From assembly GCA_003220675.1 (NCBI GenBank), contig QHTD01000185.1:1-33254 (forward strand): a stretch of 33,254 bases of DNA, read 5' to 3'. Of the stretch, positions 1 through 9,434 are shown piece by piece. Origin of the DNA: Candidatus Rokuibacteriota bacterium (GTDB lineage: Bacteria > Methylomirabilota > Methylomirabilia > Rokubacteriales > CSP1-6). The notes under the pieces were generated by a model. That model ran no database searches and was not told where the DNA came from. It saw only the letters and a program-made list of their open reading frames with translations. Within the stretch, counting starts at the first letter, position 1. Each line of letters begins with the position of its first letter. The position numbers and the translations under genes are program-made.

Positions 1-1
1 C

Positions 2-328
2 CGCGCCTGTAGCGACATCCCGAGGCTCGATCTCAAGCTGGTCGTCCACCACGGGCGCTTCGTCCGACAGACGGTCGGGGGGCGGGCGCGCGTCGCCGGA
101 CCCGACGTCATCCTCGTCCATCGCCTGCTCAAGAACCCGGTCAACGGGAGCGCCTACTTGCTCCTCACGGCGTCGGCGCTGGAGCGGGTCGGCGTGGATC
201 CCGTCGCAAGCCGGATGCAGCAGCACTTCGTGAGCTATCCCCACCTTGGGGAGGTGCCGTGCTTCGTGGCCGATCTCGAGCCGCTCGCGCGGCCGGACTT
301 CGCGGCCGCCCCCGTCCTGGCGGCGTGA
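2..328 (+). CDS. C-terminal part of a DUF2652-like protein (5' truncated by window edge)
   Basis: Open frame from the window edge to TGA at 326-328: ...DLKLVVHHGRFVRQTVGGRARVAGPDVILVHRLLKNPVNGSAYLLLTASALERVGVDP...HLGEVPCFVADLEPLAR. Pattern resembles the DUF2652 C-terminus. Confidence 0.55.
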   Translation, partial: RACSDIPRLDLKLVVHHGRFVRQTVGGRARVAGPDVILVHRLLKNPVNGSAYLLLTASALERVGVDPVASRMQQHFVSYPHLGEVPCFVADLEPLARPDFAAAPVLAA

Positions 329-378
329 GGTCGCGGGTCGGACGCGGGTACCCGGAACGAGGTTGCGATCGCATGCAT

Positions 379-1818
379 TCAAGGCCGGCGGAGTCGGGCG
401 TCAGCCTGACCGACAGGATCCGGCGGCCGCCTCTCGTGCCAGCGGGTGGCCTCTTGATAGGCATGGCCGACCCGCAACACGGTGGCCTCGTCGAATGGCC
501 GGCCCACGAGCTGCAAGCCCACCGGGAGCTCGGCGGCAAAGCCGCAGGGTACGCTGAGCGCCGGGAGCCCGGTGAGATTCCACGGGTAGGTGAACCGCCA
601 GCAGGCGTGGAGCACGTGCTCGGGCTGCCCGTCGATCTGGACGTGGCTCTCGGAGACGTCCCAGGCGCATAACGGCAGTGTCGGGGTCGCCAGGACATCG
701 ACGCCGTCGAACGCAGCCCGCACCTGGTCGGTCAACGCGCGCCTGAGGCGCTGGGCCTTGAGGAAATCGGTCGCAAAGATGAACTTCCCGGCGTCCATGA
801 GAGCGCGAACTTCGGGGGTGTACTTCGCCCGTCGTTCGGGCTGCCTCAGGTACTTGTCATGCCACGTGGTGACGGAGGCCATCTCGGTGACGAGGATGGC
901 GCCAAGCGCCGTCGCCATGTGGGGGATCGAGACATCCTTGACTTGTGCGCCGGCACCTTCGAGGTCGCGCAGGGCTTGGCGCACGACCGCCTCGACGCGC
1001 CCCTCGATCCGGTCCCAGAAGTGCTCGCGGGGGACTCCAATCCGCATCCTGCGGACGCCCCTCTTGAGATCTTTCAAGTAGTCGCCAACGGGCACGTCGG
1101 CAGAGGCAGGGTCCCGCGGGTCGTGCCCGGCGATCACGGCAAGCACGAGCGCGGCGTCCTCGACGCGTCGGCTCAGCGGTCCGGCATGATCCAGTGACCA
1201 CGTGTGGGGCATCACGCCGGCGCGGGAGACGCGCCCGTACGTGGCCTTCAACCCGACGACTCCCGATAACCCGGCCGGGATCCGGATGGACCCGCCGGTG
1301 TCGGACCCCATGGCCATGAAGCAGAGACCAGCGGCCACGGCGGCGCCGGACCCGCCGGACGACAGGCCCGGGTTCCGCCGCACGTCCCACGGATTTCGGA
1401 CGGGGGGAAAGTCGACGCCCCACGCGGCCTCGCTCATGGTGGTCTTGCCGAGCAGCATCGCGCCCGCCTCCCGCAGGCGCGCCCATGTGGTAGCGTCCTG
1501 CGTCGGCATCCGGTCGGCGAACACGCGCGACCCGTTACGGGTGGCGACGCCTGTCGTGTCGTAGTTGTCTTTGAGCCCGATCGGGATGCCGTGAAGCGGG
1601 CTGCGGTAGTGGCCGGCCTTGATCTCGCGCTCCGCCTTCGCTGCGTCCTGCAGCGCGCCTTGGGCGTCGACGGAGACGAATGCGTGCACCACGCGGTCGA
1701 CTCGTTCGATCCGCTCAAGGCAGGCGCGGGTCAGCTCCATGGGCGACACGGCGCCCGCCTTGACGGCGGCCGCCGCTTCGGCGAGAGACTGCCAGGGCCA
1801 GTCCGGCGACGCGGCCAT
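379..1818 (-). CDS. Amidase (amidase signature family, GatA/AtzE-like)
   Basis: 479 aa; glycine/serine-rich amidase signature 'GLSSGGSGAAVAAGLCFMAMGSDTGGSIRIPAGLSGVVGLKATYGRVSRAGVMP'. Confidence 0.93.
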   Translation of the reverse strand: MAASPDWPWQSLAEAAAAVKAGAVSPMELTRACLERIERVDRVVHAFVSVDAQGALQDAAKAEREIKAGHYRSPLHGIPIGLKDNYDTTGVATRNGSRVFADRMPTQDATTWARLREAGAMLLGKTTMSEAAWGVDFPPVRNPWDVRRNPGLSSGGSGAAVAAGLCFMAMGSDTGGSIRIPAGLSGVVGLKATYGRVSRAGVMPHTWSLDHAGPLSRRVEDAALVLAVIAGHDPRDPASADVPVGDYLKDLKRGVRRMRIGVPREHFWDRIEGRVEAVVRQALRDLEGAGAQVKDVSIPHMATALGAILVTEMASVTTWHDKYLRQPERRAKYTPEVRALMDAGKFIFATDFLKAQRLRRALTDQVRAAFDGVDVLATPTLPLCAWDVSESHVQIDGQPEHVLHACWRFTYPWNLTGLPALSVPCGFAAELPVGLQLVGRPFDEATVLRVGHAYQEATRWHERRPPDPVGQADARLRRP

Positions 1819-1827
1819 CGCGGTGGG

Positions 1828-2010
1828 CTACACCCAGGGCTCGACGCGGAAGGTGAGGATCGGCTCGAGGTCGTCGGGCAGATCGAGGGCGCGCAGCTTC
1901 TCGATGTCTTCCGTGATGCCCGCGAGAATCGACGCGACCTGCGCGAGGTCGGCCGCGGACAGCGGGTAGCCGGCCAGGTCTGCGACCGCGGCGAGCCGTT
2001 CTCTTTCCAT
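1828..2010 (-). CDS. Small AtzG/GatC-like subunit (DUF4089-like)
   Basis: 60 aa: MERERLAAVADLAGYPLSAADLAQVASILAGITEDIEKLRALDLPDDLEPILTFRVEPWV. ATG overlaps the upstream TGA (TGATG) and it lies directly upstream of the amidase. The 'L..LEP...FR' ending is typical of AtzG-like partners. Confidence 0.7.
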   Translation of the reverse strand: MERERLAAVADLAGYPLSAADLAQVASILAGITEDIEKLRALDLPDDLEPILTFRVEPWV

Positions 2011-2894
2011 CAGTACCAGCCCCGGCTCATCGTGGCGCCCAGCATCTCGTCGTAGACATCGGTGCGCCGGTCGCGAAGGACCTGGTTGTACTCGTTCCAG
2101 TTGCGCTTGCGACGGGCGTCGGCCAGGTTCGCCTCGGCGTAGATAATCTCCTCTCGGTCGGGGCTGGCCGGGCCGCCGATGGTCCAGCCCGTGTAGCTTA
2201 CGATGAGGCTCTGGCCGATGAACGGCTGACCGCGCTCCACGCCGACCCGGTCGGCGGCGGCGACGAAGACCGAGTTCGCGTGGGCAGACGCCATGCACAG
2301 AATGTTCGCCATCGCCTCGCGGTCCTTCTCCTGCCCCGGGATCGGCACCCAGTTAGTGGGAATGCAGACGACGTCCGCTCCCTGGAGCGCGCAGAGCCGA
2401 TAGCTCTCGGGGAACCACCCGTCGTAGCAGATGAAGGTGGCGATCCGGCCGAGGGGCGTCCGAAACACCGGGAATCCCAGATTGCCGGGCTCGAAGAAGA
2501 GGTTCTCCTCGTTCCAGAGGTGCAGCTTGCGAAACGTTCCGACGTGCCCGGACGGGCCGATGAGAACCGCGGCGTTGTAGAGCGCCTGCCCGTCGCGCTC
2601 GTCGATGCCGGCCACGATGTGAAGGCCGCGCTGGCGCGCGATGTCCTTCCAGGCATGACAGGTCGGCCCGTTCGGGATCTCCTCCGCGAGGGAAAAGGCT
2701 TCCTGGCGCGACTCGAACACGTAGCCCGAGTTGCAGAGTTCGGGCAGGACGACCAGGTGCGCGCCGTTGGCGGCGGCCTGCTCGATGAATTCGAGCGTCC
2801 GCCGCACGTTCCGCTCCTTCTGGCCGACGACGGGCTCCATCTGCACGCAAGCGATCTTCACCACGGCCTCGTCACGCGTCCTTGGCTCGCTCAT
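2010..2894 (-). CDS. Carbon-nitrogen hydrolase (nitrilase superfamily)
   Basis: MSEPRTRDEAVVKIACVQMEPVVGQKERN...VVLPELCNSGYVF...KLHLWNEENLFFEPG...FICYDGWFPES: Glu-Lys-Cys triad context of the nitrilase superfamily. Confidence 0.93.
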   Translation of the reverse strand: MSEPRTRDEAVVKIACVQMEPVVGQKERNVRRTLEFIEQAAANGAHLVVLPELCNSGYVFESRQEAFSLAEEIPNGPTCHAWKDIARQRGLHIVAGIDERDGQALYNAAVLIGPSGHVGTFRKLHLWNEENLFFEPGNLGFPVFRTPLGRIATFICYDGWFPESYRLCALQGADVVCIPTNWVPIPGQEKDREAMANILCMASAHANSVFVAAADRVGVERGQPFIGQSLIVSYTGWTIGGPASPDREEIIYAEANLADARRKRNWNEYNQVLRDRRTDVYDEMLGATMSRGWY

Positions 2895-2987
2895 GCGCCC
2901 CCTCCACGTGCGCCACAGCAGCACCGAGAGCATCGCGCACAGCGGCCCCCCAGGGCAAGGGCTGCCGCGCTATACTCCGCGGGACCG

Positions 2988-4763
2988 ATGGTATCGTCCG
3001 CCCGCTACTTCGTCCTGCTCCTCGTGCTGCTCATGGCGAGCCCACTCGTGCTCGGGGAGTACGCTCAGCAGATCCTCTCGCAGGCGTTCTTCTTCGCCAT
3101 CGCGGCGGTCACCGTCGACCTCCTCTGGGGTTACACCGGCATCCTGACGTTCGGGCAGTCGGCCTTCTTCGGCGTCGGTGTCTACACGGTCGCCCTCGCC
3201 CTGGCCTACTACGTCGAAGGGGCGCTCGGCATGGCCGCTGCCATACTCGGCGCGATGGTGGCGGCGGCCCTCATCGGCGCCGCTATCGGCTGGCTGTCCT
3301 TCTTCGATCGTGCGTCGCCCATCTACGTCGCGATCGTCACGCTGGCCCTGCCGGTCGTCTTCACACAGGTCATCCTGAGCGGTGGGGCCTACACCGGCTC
3401 GAGCAGCGGTCTGCCGATTCCCGTTCCGGCGCTGTCGATCATGCAGTGGTACTTGATTTCGGGCGGGCTCCTGGTCCTCGTCGCTGCGGTCTCCTATGTG
3501 TTCGTCTCGAGCGACACCGGGCGCATCCTCGTCGCCATTCGCGAGAACGAGGAGCGTTGCCGATACTTGGGCCTCAGGACCTCACGCCTGAAGATCCGCC
3601 TCATGGCCGTATGCAGCGCGGTCGCGGCGCTGGCCGGCTCGGGCTATGTGCTGTTCGGCAGCGTCGCCGCCCACTCGTATGGCGATTTCGTGTTCGGTAC
3701 CGAGCTGGTTGTCTGGACGGCGTTGGGCGGGCGCGGGACATTGGCGGGGCCGATTCTCGGCACGGTGGGCGTCAATTATGTGTCCGCCGTCCTTGGCGGC
3801 AACTTGCCATTCGTCTGGCTGCTCTTCGTCGGGTTCGCGTTCGTGCTCATCGTCGTGTATCTCCCCCAGGGTCTCGTGCCGGCGATCGGCCGCAGCCTGT
3901 CACGCGTGACCCGCGCCTCCCGGTCGCCCATGAGCGGGCGAGGCGTGGTCGCTGGCGCCGAAGCAGTGCGCGCAGCGAAGCCCCACGTTCTAGCGACGAC
4001 CGGTGAGGAGACTGGGACTCCGGTCCTGGAGCTCCGCAATGTGAGCAAGCGCTACGGCAGCCTGCAGGTGCTCGACCGCGTCAGTCTTCAGGCCCGTCGC
4101 GGTGAGGTTGTGGGCATCGTGGGGCCGAACGGCGCCGGGAAGACGACCCTCCTGCGCTGCATCGCCGATGGCCGCGAGCGGTCGAGCGGCGACATCCTCG
4201 TCAACGGCCGTCAAATTGCGGGGCTTCCACCACAGGCGTGCGTGGCGCTCGGCGTCAGCCGGAAGTTCCAGACGCCGAACGTGTTCGACGCCTTGTCCGT
4301 CCTGGACTGCTTGCGTGTCGCTCGCTCGTACCGTGAGTCCACTTCGCTGTGGCGAAGGTCGTACGCGGTCGAGCTACCGGAGCCCGCCCTTCACACGGTG
4401 CACGTCTCCGGGCTCCTTGCGCTCCTCCACGAGCCGGCGGCCCACCTGTCCCACGGAGCGAAGCAGGCCCTCGAGCTCGCGATGGTGCTCGCGCTGGAGC
4501 CGACGGTCCTGCTCCTCGACGAGCCGACGGCGGGGCTCACGCGCGAGGAGCGCGCCGCGATCGGCGACGTGCTGACGGAGCTGGCGCAGGGTCACCGGCT
4601 CTGCATCCTTCTGATCGAGCACGACCTCGACTTCGTCCGAGAGATCAGCACGCGGCTCGTCGTGCTTCATTTGGGAAAGGTCCTCGCCGACGGGCCCCTC
4701 TCCGAGGTGGCCGAGTCGGAGGTCATCCGCACGATCTACGTCGGCGGAGGGACGCGGGCATGA
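2988..4763 (+). CDS. Branched-chain amino acid/urea-type ABC transporter, permease (LivM/UrtC-like) fused to ATP-binding domain (LivG/UrtD-like)
   Basis: N-terminal multi-TM LivM-like segment (MVSSARYFVLLLVLL...GYTGILTFGQSAFFGVGVYT), then an in-frame ATPase: Walker A GPNGAGKTT, Walker B VLLLDEPTAGL. No stop between the domains. Confidence 0.92.
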   Translation: MVSSARYFVLLLVLLMASPLVLGEYAQQILSQAFFFAIAAVTVDLLWGYTGILTFGQSAFFGVGVYTVALALAYYVEGALGMAAAILGAMVAAALIGAAIGWLSFFDRASPIYVAIVTLALPVVFTQVILSGGAYTGSSSGLPIPVPALSIMQWYLISGGLLVLVAAVSYVFVSSDTGRILVAIRENEERCRYLGLRTSRLKIRLMAVCSAVAALAGSGYVLFGSVAAHSYGDFVFGTELVVWTALGGRGTLAGPILGTVGVNYVSAVLGGNLPFVWLLFVGFAFVLIVVYLPQGLVPAIGRSLSRVTRASRSPMSGRGVVAGAEAVRAAKPHVLATTGEETGTPVLELRNVSKRYGSLQVLDRVSLQARRGEVVGIVGPNGAGKTTLLRCIADGRERSSGDILVNGRQIAGLPPQACVALGVSRKFQTPNVFDALSVLDCLRVARSYRESTSLWRRSYAVELPEPALHTVHVSGLLALLHEPAAHLSHGAKQALELAMVLALEPTVLLLDEPTAGLTREERAAIGDVLTELAQGHRLCILLIEHDLDFVREISTRLVVLHLGKVLADGPLSEVAESEVIRTIYVGGGTRA

Positions 4764-5482
4764 TCGCGAAGGGGGTTGAGCAACCTGCCCTCGCCGTCGA
4801 GAGGCTCGACGGAGGCTACGCCGACTCCGCCGTGCTCCACGGCGTGACGCTCGACGTGCGTCCGGCGGAGATCTTCGCCATCCTCGGCAAGAACGGGATG
4901 GGCAAGACCACCCTGCTCAAGACGATGATGGGACTGCTTCGCGCCCGCAGCGGCCGCGTGGAGGTCCTCGGTGCGGACGTCAGTCGGTGGGCTCCGTACC
5001 GCATCACTAGGCTTGGCGTGAGCTACGTCCCTCAGGAGAAATCGATCTTCCAGGATCTCTCCGTGGAGGAGAACCTCCGACTCGCGCTCAGGGAGCTGTC
5101 CGAGTTCACCGACCGGCTCGAGGCCGTCGCCCAGTGGTTCCCGATCTTGAAGTCGCGGCACCGGCAGCGAGCGGGGACGCTGTCGGGTGGCGAGCAAAAG
5201 ATGCTCCTGATCGGTCGGGCGTTGCTGACCAGGCCACGCCTGGTCCTTGTCGACGAGATCAGCGAGGGCCTGCAGCCGGCGGTGATTACGAGGCTGCGGG
5301 AGGTGCTGACGGAAGAGCGGCGAGCCCGCGGGCTGACGATCGTGCTCGTGGAGCAGAACGTCGACTTTGCCCTGGCGCTCGCCGATCGGTACGCCGTCCT
5401 GAAGGTGGGAACCGTCGTGGAAACCGGACGTACTGCCGATGCCGGGGCGCGGGAGCGGATCGAGCGACACCTCGTCCTCTAG
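4760..5482 (+). CDS. ABC transporter ATP-binding protein (LivF/UrtE-like)
   Basis: ATGA overlap with the upstream gene; Walker A GKNGMGKTT, signature LSGGEQ, LVLVDEISEGL. Confidence 0.93.
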   Translation: MIAKGVEQPALAVERLDGGYADSAVLHGVTLDVRPAEIFAILGKNGMGKTTLLKTMMGLLRARSGRVEVLGADVSRWAPYRITRLGVSYVPQEKSIFQDLSVEENLRLALRELSEFTDRLEAVAQWFPILKSRHRQRAGTLSGGEQKMLLIGRALLTRPRLVLVDEISEGLQPAVITRLREVLTEERRARGLTIVLVEQNVDFALALADRYAVLKVGTVVETGRTADAGARERIERHLVL

Positions 5483-5555
5483 CGTCCCGGAACAACAGGA
5501 GGCACGGTACCGCGGGCTCGAGTGGCGGACGGCCTCGAAGAAAGGAGAGCGTGAC

Positions 5556-6746
5556 ATGCGAGAGAGGTGGATGGATCACAGATCGCGATCACTGGCGGTC
5601 CTGCTCGTGGTGCTCATCGTGGCGATGGTGCCGGCGGGAGCCGTGCAATCGCAAGACAAGAAGCCGATCGTCATCGCTGTGCCGGTCGGCCTGAGCGGCG
5701 TCAACAGCGTCGTGGCGCCGGCCGTGGTCCAGTCGGGCGAGCTCGCGGTCGAGGAGATCAACGCCAAGGGCGGCGTCCTCGGCCGGAAGCTCCAGCTCGT
5801 TCCACTCGACGACGAGAGCGGGCCGGCCGGCGCCGTGAAGGCCTTCAACACGGCGATCCGTCAGCACAAGGCCGACACCATCATCACGATGGAGACGAGC
5901 GCGGCCCGGAACGCCGGGGCGCCCATCGCCGAGCGGGCGAAGACGCTCTTCATCTACACGTCCTTCTACGAGGGCCGGGCCTGTGGCAAGACCCTTTTCG
6001 TCAACGCCTGGGTGCCCGAGCAGGTCGTGCCGCCGCTCATCAAATTCATGACCGACGACAAGAAGGTCAAGAAGTGGTTCGCCGTCGGCAGCGATTACGC
6101 CTTTGGGCGCGGGATGATCGAGGCCGCCAAGAGCACGATCAAGGGGGTGGGTGGCACGATCCTCGGTGAGGAGTACCAGCCGCTCCAGCAGTCGGACTGG
6201 ACGGCGATCATCAGCAAGATCCGCGCGGCGAACCCGGACGGCATCATCTACTCGACGTCTGGAGGCGGCCCGAACATCGACTTCATGAAGCAGTTCAAGG
6301 CCGCGGGGCTCAAGATGCCGGTCGGCAGTCTCTCCATCGACGAGCTGACCGCCGAGGCGGGCGGCAATGCGGCGGAGGGCGTCTACTACACGGGAGATTA
6401 CTTCACGGGCCTCGACAACCCTGAGAACAAGAAGTTCCTCGACGCGATGAAGAAGAAGTTCGCTGCCGGTCTCAAGACCCCCAACTCGCTCTCGGAGCCC
6501 GAATACGACGGCGTCTACGCCTACGCCATGGCCGTGGAGAAGGCGGGGACCACCGACGCGGAAAAGCTCGTCCAGGTCCTGCCCACCATCGTCTTCAAGG
6601 GGCCACGCGGGCAGGTGCAGATGAACAAGCAGCACCACGCTCCGCTGCCGGTCTACCTGGCTCAGGTGCAGGCCGACGGCAAGACGAAGGTCCTGAAGAG
6701 CTTCGGGCTCGTCGATCCGGGCAACCAGTGCCCTAAATTGAAATAG
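5556..6746 (+). CDS. ABC transporter substrate-binding protein (Leu/Ile/Val or amide/urea type)
   Basis: AAAGGAG ribosome-binding site upstream; signal peptide; IAVPVGLSGVNSVVAPAVVQSGELAVEEINAKGGVLGRKLQLVPLDDESGPAGAVKAF, a type I periplasmic binding fold typical of LivK/UrtA. Confidence 0.9.
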   Translation: MRERWMDHRSRSLAVLLVVLIVAMVPAGAVQSQDKKPIVIAVPVGLSGVNSVVAPAVVQSGELAVEEINAKGGVLGRKLQLVPLDDESGPAGAVKAFNTAIRQHKADTIITMETSAARNAGAPIAERAKTLFIYTSFYEGRACGKTLFVNAWVPEQVVPPLIKFMTDDKKVKKWFAVGSDYAFGRGMIEAAKSTIKGVGGTILGEEYQPLQQSDWTAIISKIRAANPDGIIYSTSGGGPNIDFMKQFKAAGLKMPVGSLSIDELTAEAGGNAAEGVYYTGDYFTGLDNPENKKFLDAMKKKFAAGLKTPNSLSEPEYDGVYAYAMAVEKAGTTDAEKLVQVLPTIVFKGPRGQVQMNKQHHAPLPVYLAQVQADGKTKVLKSFGLVDPGNQCPKLK

Positions 6747-6774
6747 AGTCGGATCGCACAGGAGGCCGAGCGCC

Positions 6775-7605
6775 GTGTTCACCACCCAGCTGCTCGACGT
6801 CGTCACGACGGCTGGCGTGCTGTACATCGTCGCGCTCGGCCTCCTGATCGTCTACGGCGTCCTCAAGATCATCAACCTCGCGCACGGTGCCTTCCTCGCG
6901 GCCGGCGCCTACGCCGGTGTCGTCACGACCGAGCTCGGCTGGAACCCGTGGACGGCGCCCCTCCTGGCCTTCGTCATCGGCGTCGCCGTCGCGGCACTGG
7001 TGGAATGGCGCGTGCTCCGCGGGCTCTACGCGCGGCCACTCGACACCATTCTCGCCACGTGGGGGCTCAACATCATCGTGGTGCAGCTCATCACGCTGTA
7101 CTTCGGCCGGGAAATCCACTTCGCCGAGAGCGCGATTGGCCGGGCGATAAACGTGGGCGGGGCGACGTACTCCGAATACCGCCTCGTGCTGCTGCTGCTC
7201 GCGGTGGTCCTGGGCGTGGCCGTGTGGCTCGTGATGCAGCGAACGCAGATCGGGATCGTGGCCCGTGCGGTGATCATGAATGAGGAGCTGGCGCAGGCGC
7301 TGGGGATCAACACCGGGCTCGTGCGGTTCGTGACCTTCGGCCTGGGGGCCGGGCTGGCCGCCCTTGCCGGCGCCCTCCTCACCCCGCTCATCAGCGTCCA
7401 CCCGAACCTCGGGGTCCCGTGGCTCATCAACGCCTTCATGCTGGTCTTGGTGGCCGGGGTGTCGCTGGCGAACCTGGCGCTTGCTGCTCTCGTTCTCGGC
7501 GGCGCCCAGGTCCTCGTCAGCTCGTATGGCAATCCCGTGCTCGGAAGCCTCACGATCGTGATCCTGGCCGTGGTCATCCTCCGATTTCGCACCATCACGA
7601 TCTGA
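6775..7605 (+). CDS. Branched-chain/urea-type ABC transporter permease (LivH/UrtB-like)
   Basis: 276 aa, GTG start; LGLLIVYGVLKIINLAHGAFLAAGAYAGVV is a LivH hallmark. Confidence 0.92.
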   Translation: MFTTQLLDVVTTAGVLYIVALGLLIVYGVLKIINLAHGAFLAAGAYAGVVTTELGWNPWTAPLLAFVIGVAVAALVEWRVLRGLYARPLDTILATWGLNIIVVQLITLYFGREIHFAESAIGRAINVGGATYSEYRLVLLLLAVVLGVAVWLVMQRTQIGIVARAVIMNEELAQALGINTGLVRFVTFGLGAGLAALAGALLTPLISVHPNLGVPWLINAFMLVLVAGVSLANLALAALVLGGAQVLVSSYGNPVLGSLTIVILAVVILRFRTITI

Positions 7606-7689
7606 GCCGGTCCACCTTCACGCCCCTCTTGACTGATCAGGGCTGCCGCGCATAGGGTGCGGCAGACTCGCCGAAGAGGAGGCTGCGCC

Positions 7690-8580
7690 ATGAGATTCGG
7701 AGTCGTCCTGCCCATCTGGCGGCTGTCGGTCGCGGACGCGGAAACGATGACGGTCAAGGCGGAAGAGTTGGGCGTCGATGGGGTCTTCGTCCCCGATCAT
7801 ATTCTGGCCCCATCGGCGACGATGCAGCACTACGGGCCCTCATGGCCCGATCCCTTCTCGCTGCTCGCGTACCTGGCGGGCCGCACGCGGCGCATTCAGG
7901 TCGGCGCCAGCGTGATCGTGCTCCCTTACCGCAACCCGCTGGTCATCGCCAAGGCGGCGGCCACGGTCGACCAGGTGTCGGGCGGGCGGTTCATCTTCGG
8001 GGTGGGCGTGGGATGGGACGAGGAAGAGTTCCGCGACCTCGGGTTGCCGTTCCGCCAGCGCGGGAAAATCGCCGACGAATACATCCGCATCATCAAGGAG
8101 GCCTGGACGAACGACGTGCCGAGCTTCAAGGGTGAGTACTTGAGCTTCGCCGGGGCCACCTTCGCGCCGCGCCCGGTGCAGAAGCCGCACCCGCCGATCT
8201 GGGTCGGAGGAATGCCGGGCGTGATCTCCGCGCCCGCCGTCCGGCGGGTCGCGCTCCTGTGCGACGCCTGGCATCCGCTCGGGCTGAGCCTCGACGATGT
8301 CGAGAAGGGAATCGCGACGATCCGACAGATGGCGGCCAAGGCGGGCCGCCGGGATGAGCTGAAGTTCGCGCCTCGGAATCTGCTCAACCTGACGCCGGAC
8401 GCCAAGGGACGCGGTCGGGCGTCGTTCGAGGGCTCGCCCGACGAAGTGGTGGCCGATATCCGCCGCGCGCGTGCGCTGGGAGTCGACTACCTCACCTTCG
8501 ACATGCCGAAGCTCGACGTGCCCGGCATGGTGCGCACGATAGAGCGCTTCGTCAAAGACGTCAAACCGGCAGCCGCGTAG
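7690..8580 (+). CDS. LLM-class (luciferase-like, probably F420-dependent) oxidoreductase
   Basis: MRFGVVLPIW...AEELGVDGVFVPDHIL...LAGRTRRIQVGASVIVLPYRNPLVIAKAAATVDQVSGGRFIFGVGVGWDEEEF. Confidence 0.93.
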   Translation: MRFGVVLPIWRLSVADAETMTVKAEELGVDGVFVPDHILAPSATMQHYGPSWPDPFSLLAYLAGRTRRIQVGASVIVLPYRNPLVIAKAAATVDQVSGGRFIFGVGVGWDEEEFRDLGLPFRQRGKIADEYIRIIKEAWTNDVPSFKGEYLSFAGATFAPRPVQKPHPPIWVGGMPGVISAPAVRRVALLCDAWHPLGLSLDDVEKGIATIRQMAAKAGRRDELKFAPRNLLNLTPDAKGRGRASFEGSPDEVVADIRRARALGVDYLTFDMPKLDVPGMVRTIERFVKDVKPAAA

Positions 8581-8624
8581 CTCACGGCGCCGCGCGGCCA
8601 CGAATGAGGAAGGCCAGCCTTCGA

Positions 8625-8864
8625 TTAAGCCCGGCCCTGTCCTCGAAAACTCCAGGGATCTTTGGCGTCGAGCGGCTCCTCGGATTGCGCCTCCGCCACG
8701 TTCGTGCGATCGATGGACAGGACCGCGAGGCCAAGACGCTTCAGGTTGCCCCGGAGCTCCTCGAGCGTCTTGTCGACCTGGTCTTCTGGCAAGAGCATCG
8801 CGCCGGTCTCTACGGTCGCCTTAATCTTGAAAAGCGTGAAGCTCCCCATAGGCGGTACCCCCAT
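8625..8864 (-). CDS. Small hypothetical protein
   Basis: 79 aa ORF (possible internal start MGSFTLFKIKATVETG...). No family recognised. Confidence 0.35.
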   Translation of the reverse strand: MGVPPMGSFTLFKIKATVETGAMLLPEDQVDKTLEELRGNLKRLGLAVLSIDRTNVAEAQSEEPLDAKDPWSFRGQGRA

Positions 8865-9027
8865 TAATCAGAAGTAGCATATTCAATGCCCGGCTTGCCC
8901 GAGGCGAATTTGCTGAGCAACGATTGTGCGATAGGTATTTCAGGCTGGTGGAGTGCAGAAAGGGGCGTGCCATCCTGACTCCTCCCCCTGCAGGCCGGCA
9001 CGGCAATGCCTGCCGTCTGTCGCGTCT

Positions 9028-9282
9028 CTACGTCTTCCCCTCGGCTTTGATCACGCGGATATGGCGCTGGCATCGAGAGCACACACCGTGGGAGGTTTCG
9101 AAACCCTCGGCCCGCCGTAGACCCAGCGTGATCATCGTGGTCGGGTGGACCGGCACCCCGAGGCTCGAGGCCAGGCACTCAGCGCAAAGGTAGCCAGGAT
9201 GCTCCTTGAGGAACTTGATCACGGCTTCGCGGAAATCTAACACCTGCGCACCAGCCAGTCGATGCTCCTTAGCAAAAGACAC
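9028..9282 (-). CDS. Small hypothetical protein with paired cysteines (possible zinc-binding)
   Basis: 84 aa; ...FLKEHPGYLCAECLASSLGV...GVCSRCQRHIRV: two CX2C pairs. Confidence 0.5.
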   Translation of the reverse strand: MSFAKEHRLAGAQVLDFREAVIKFLKEHPGYLCAECLASSLGVPVHPTTMITLGLRRAEGFETSHGVCSRCQRHIRVIKAEGKT

Positions 9283-9434
9283 ACCAGATTCGCGCGCCGT
9301 GTAAGTCGTGGCAGGATCGTCGTCAATCTTCTCGCGTGTCAGGGAGGTGTCGCACGACGAGGGGACGTGACGTCAGGTTCCCGACGCAAAAGCCCTTGCC
9401 ACGGAATCCGGGACCGTGGCATCTTCCCGCTGTC

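Noticed and set aside
2280-2987. Upstream extension of the 827-aa plus-strand ORF
   Set aside because: Antisense to the nitrilase gene with low-complexity R/H/D sequence; the credible start is ATG 2988, giving 591 aa.
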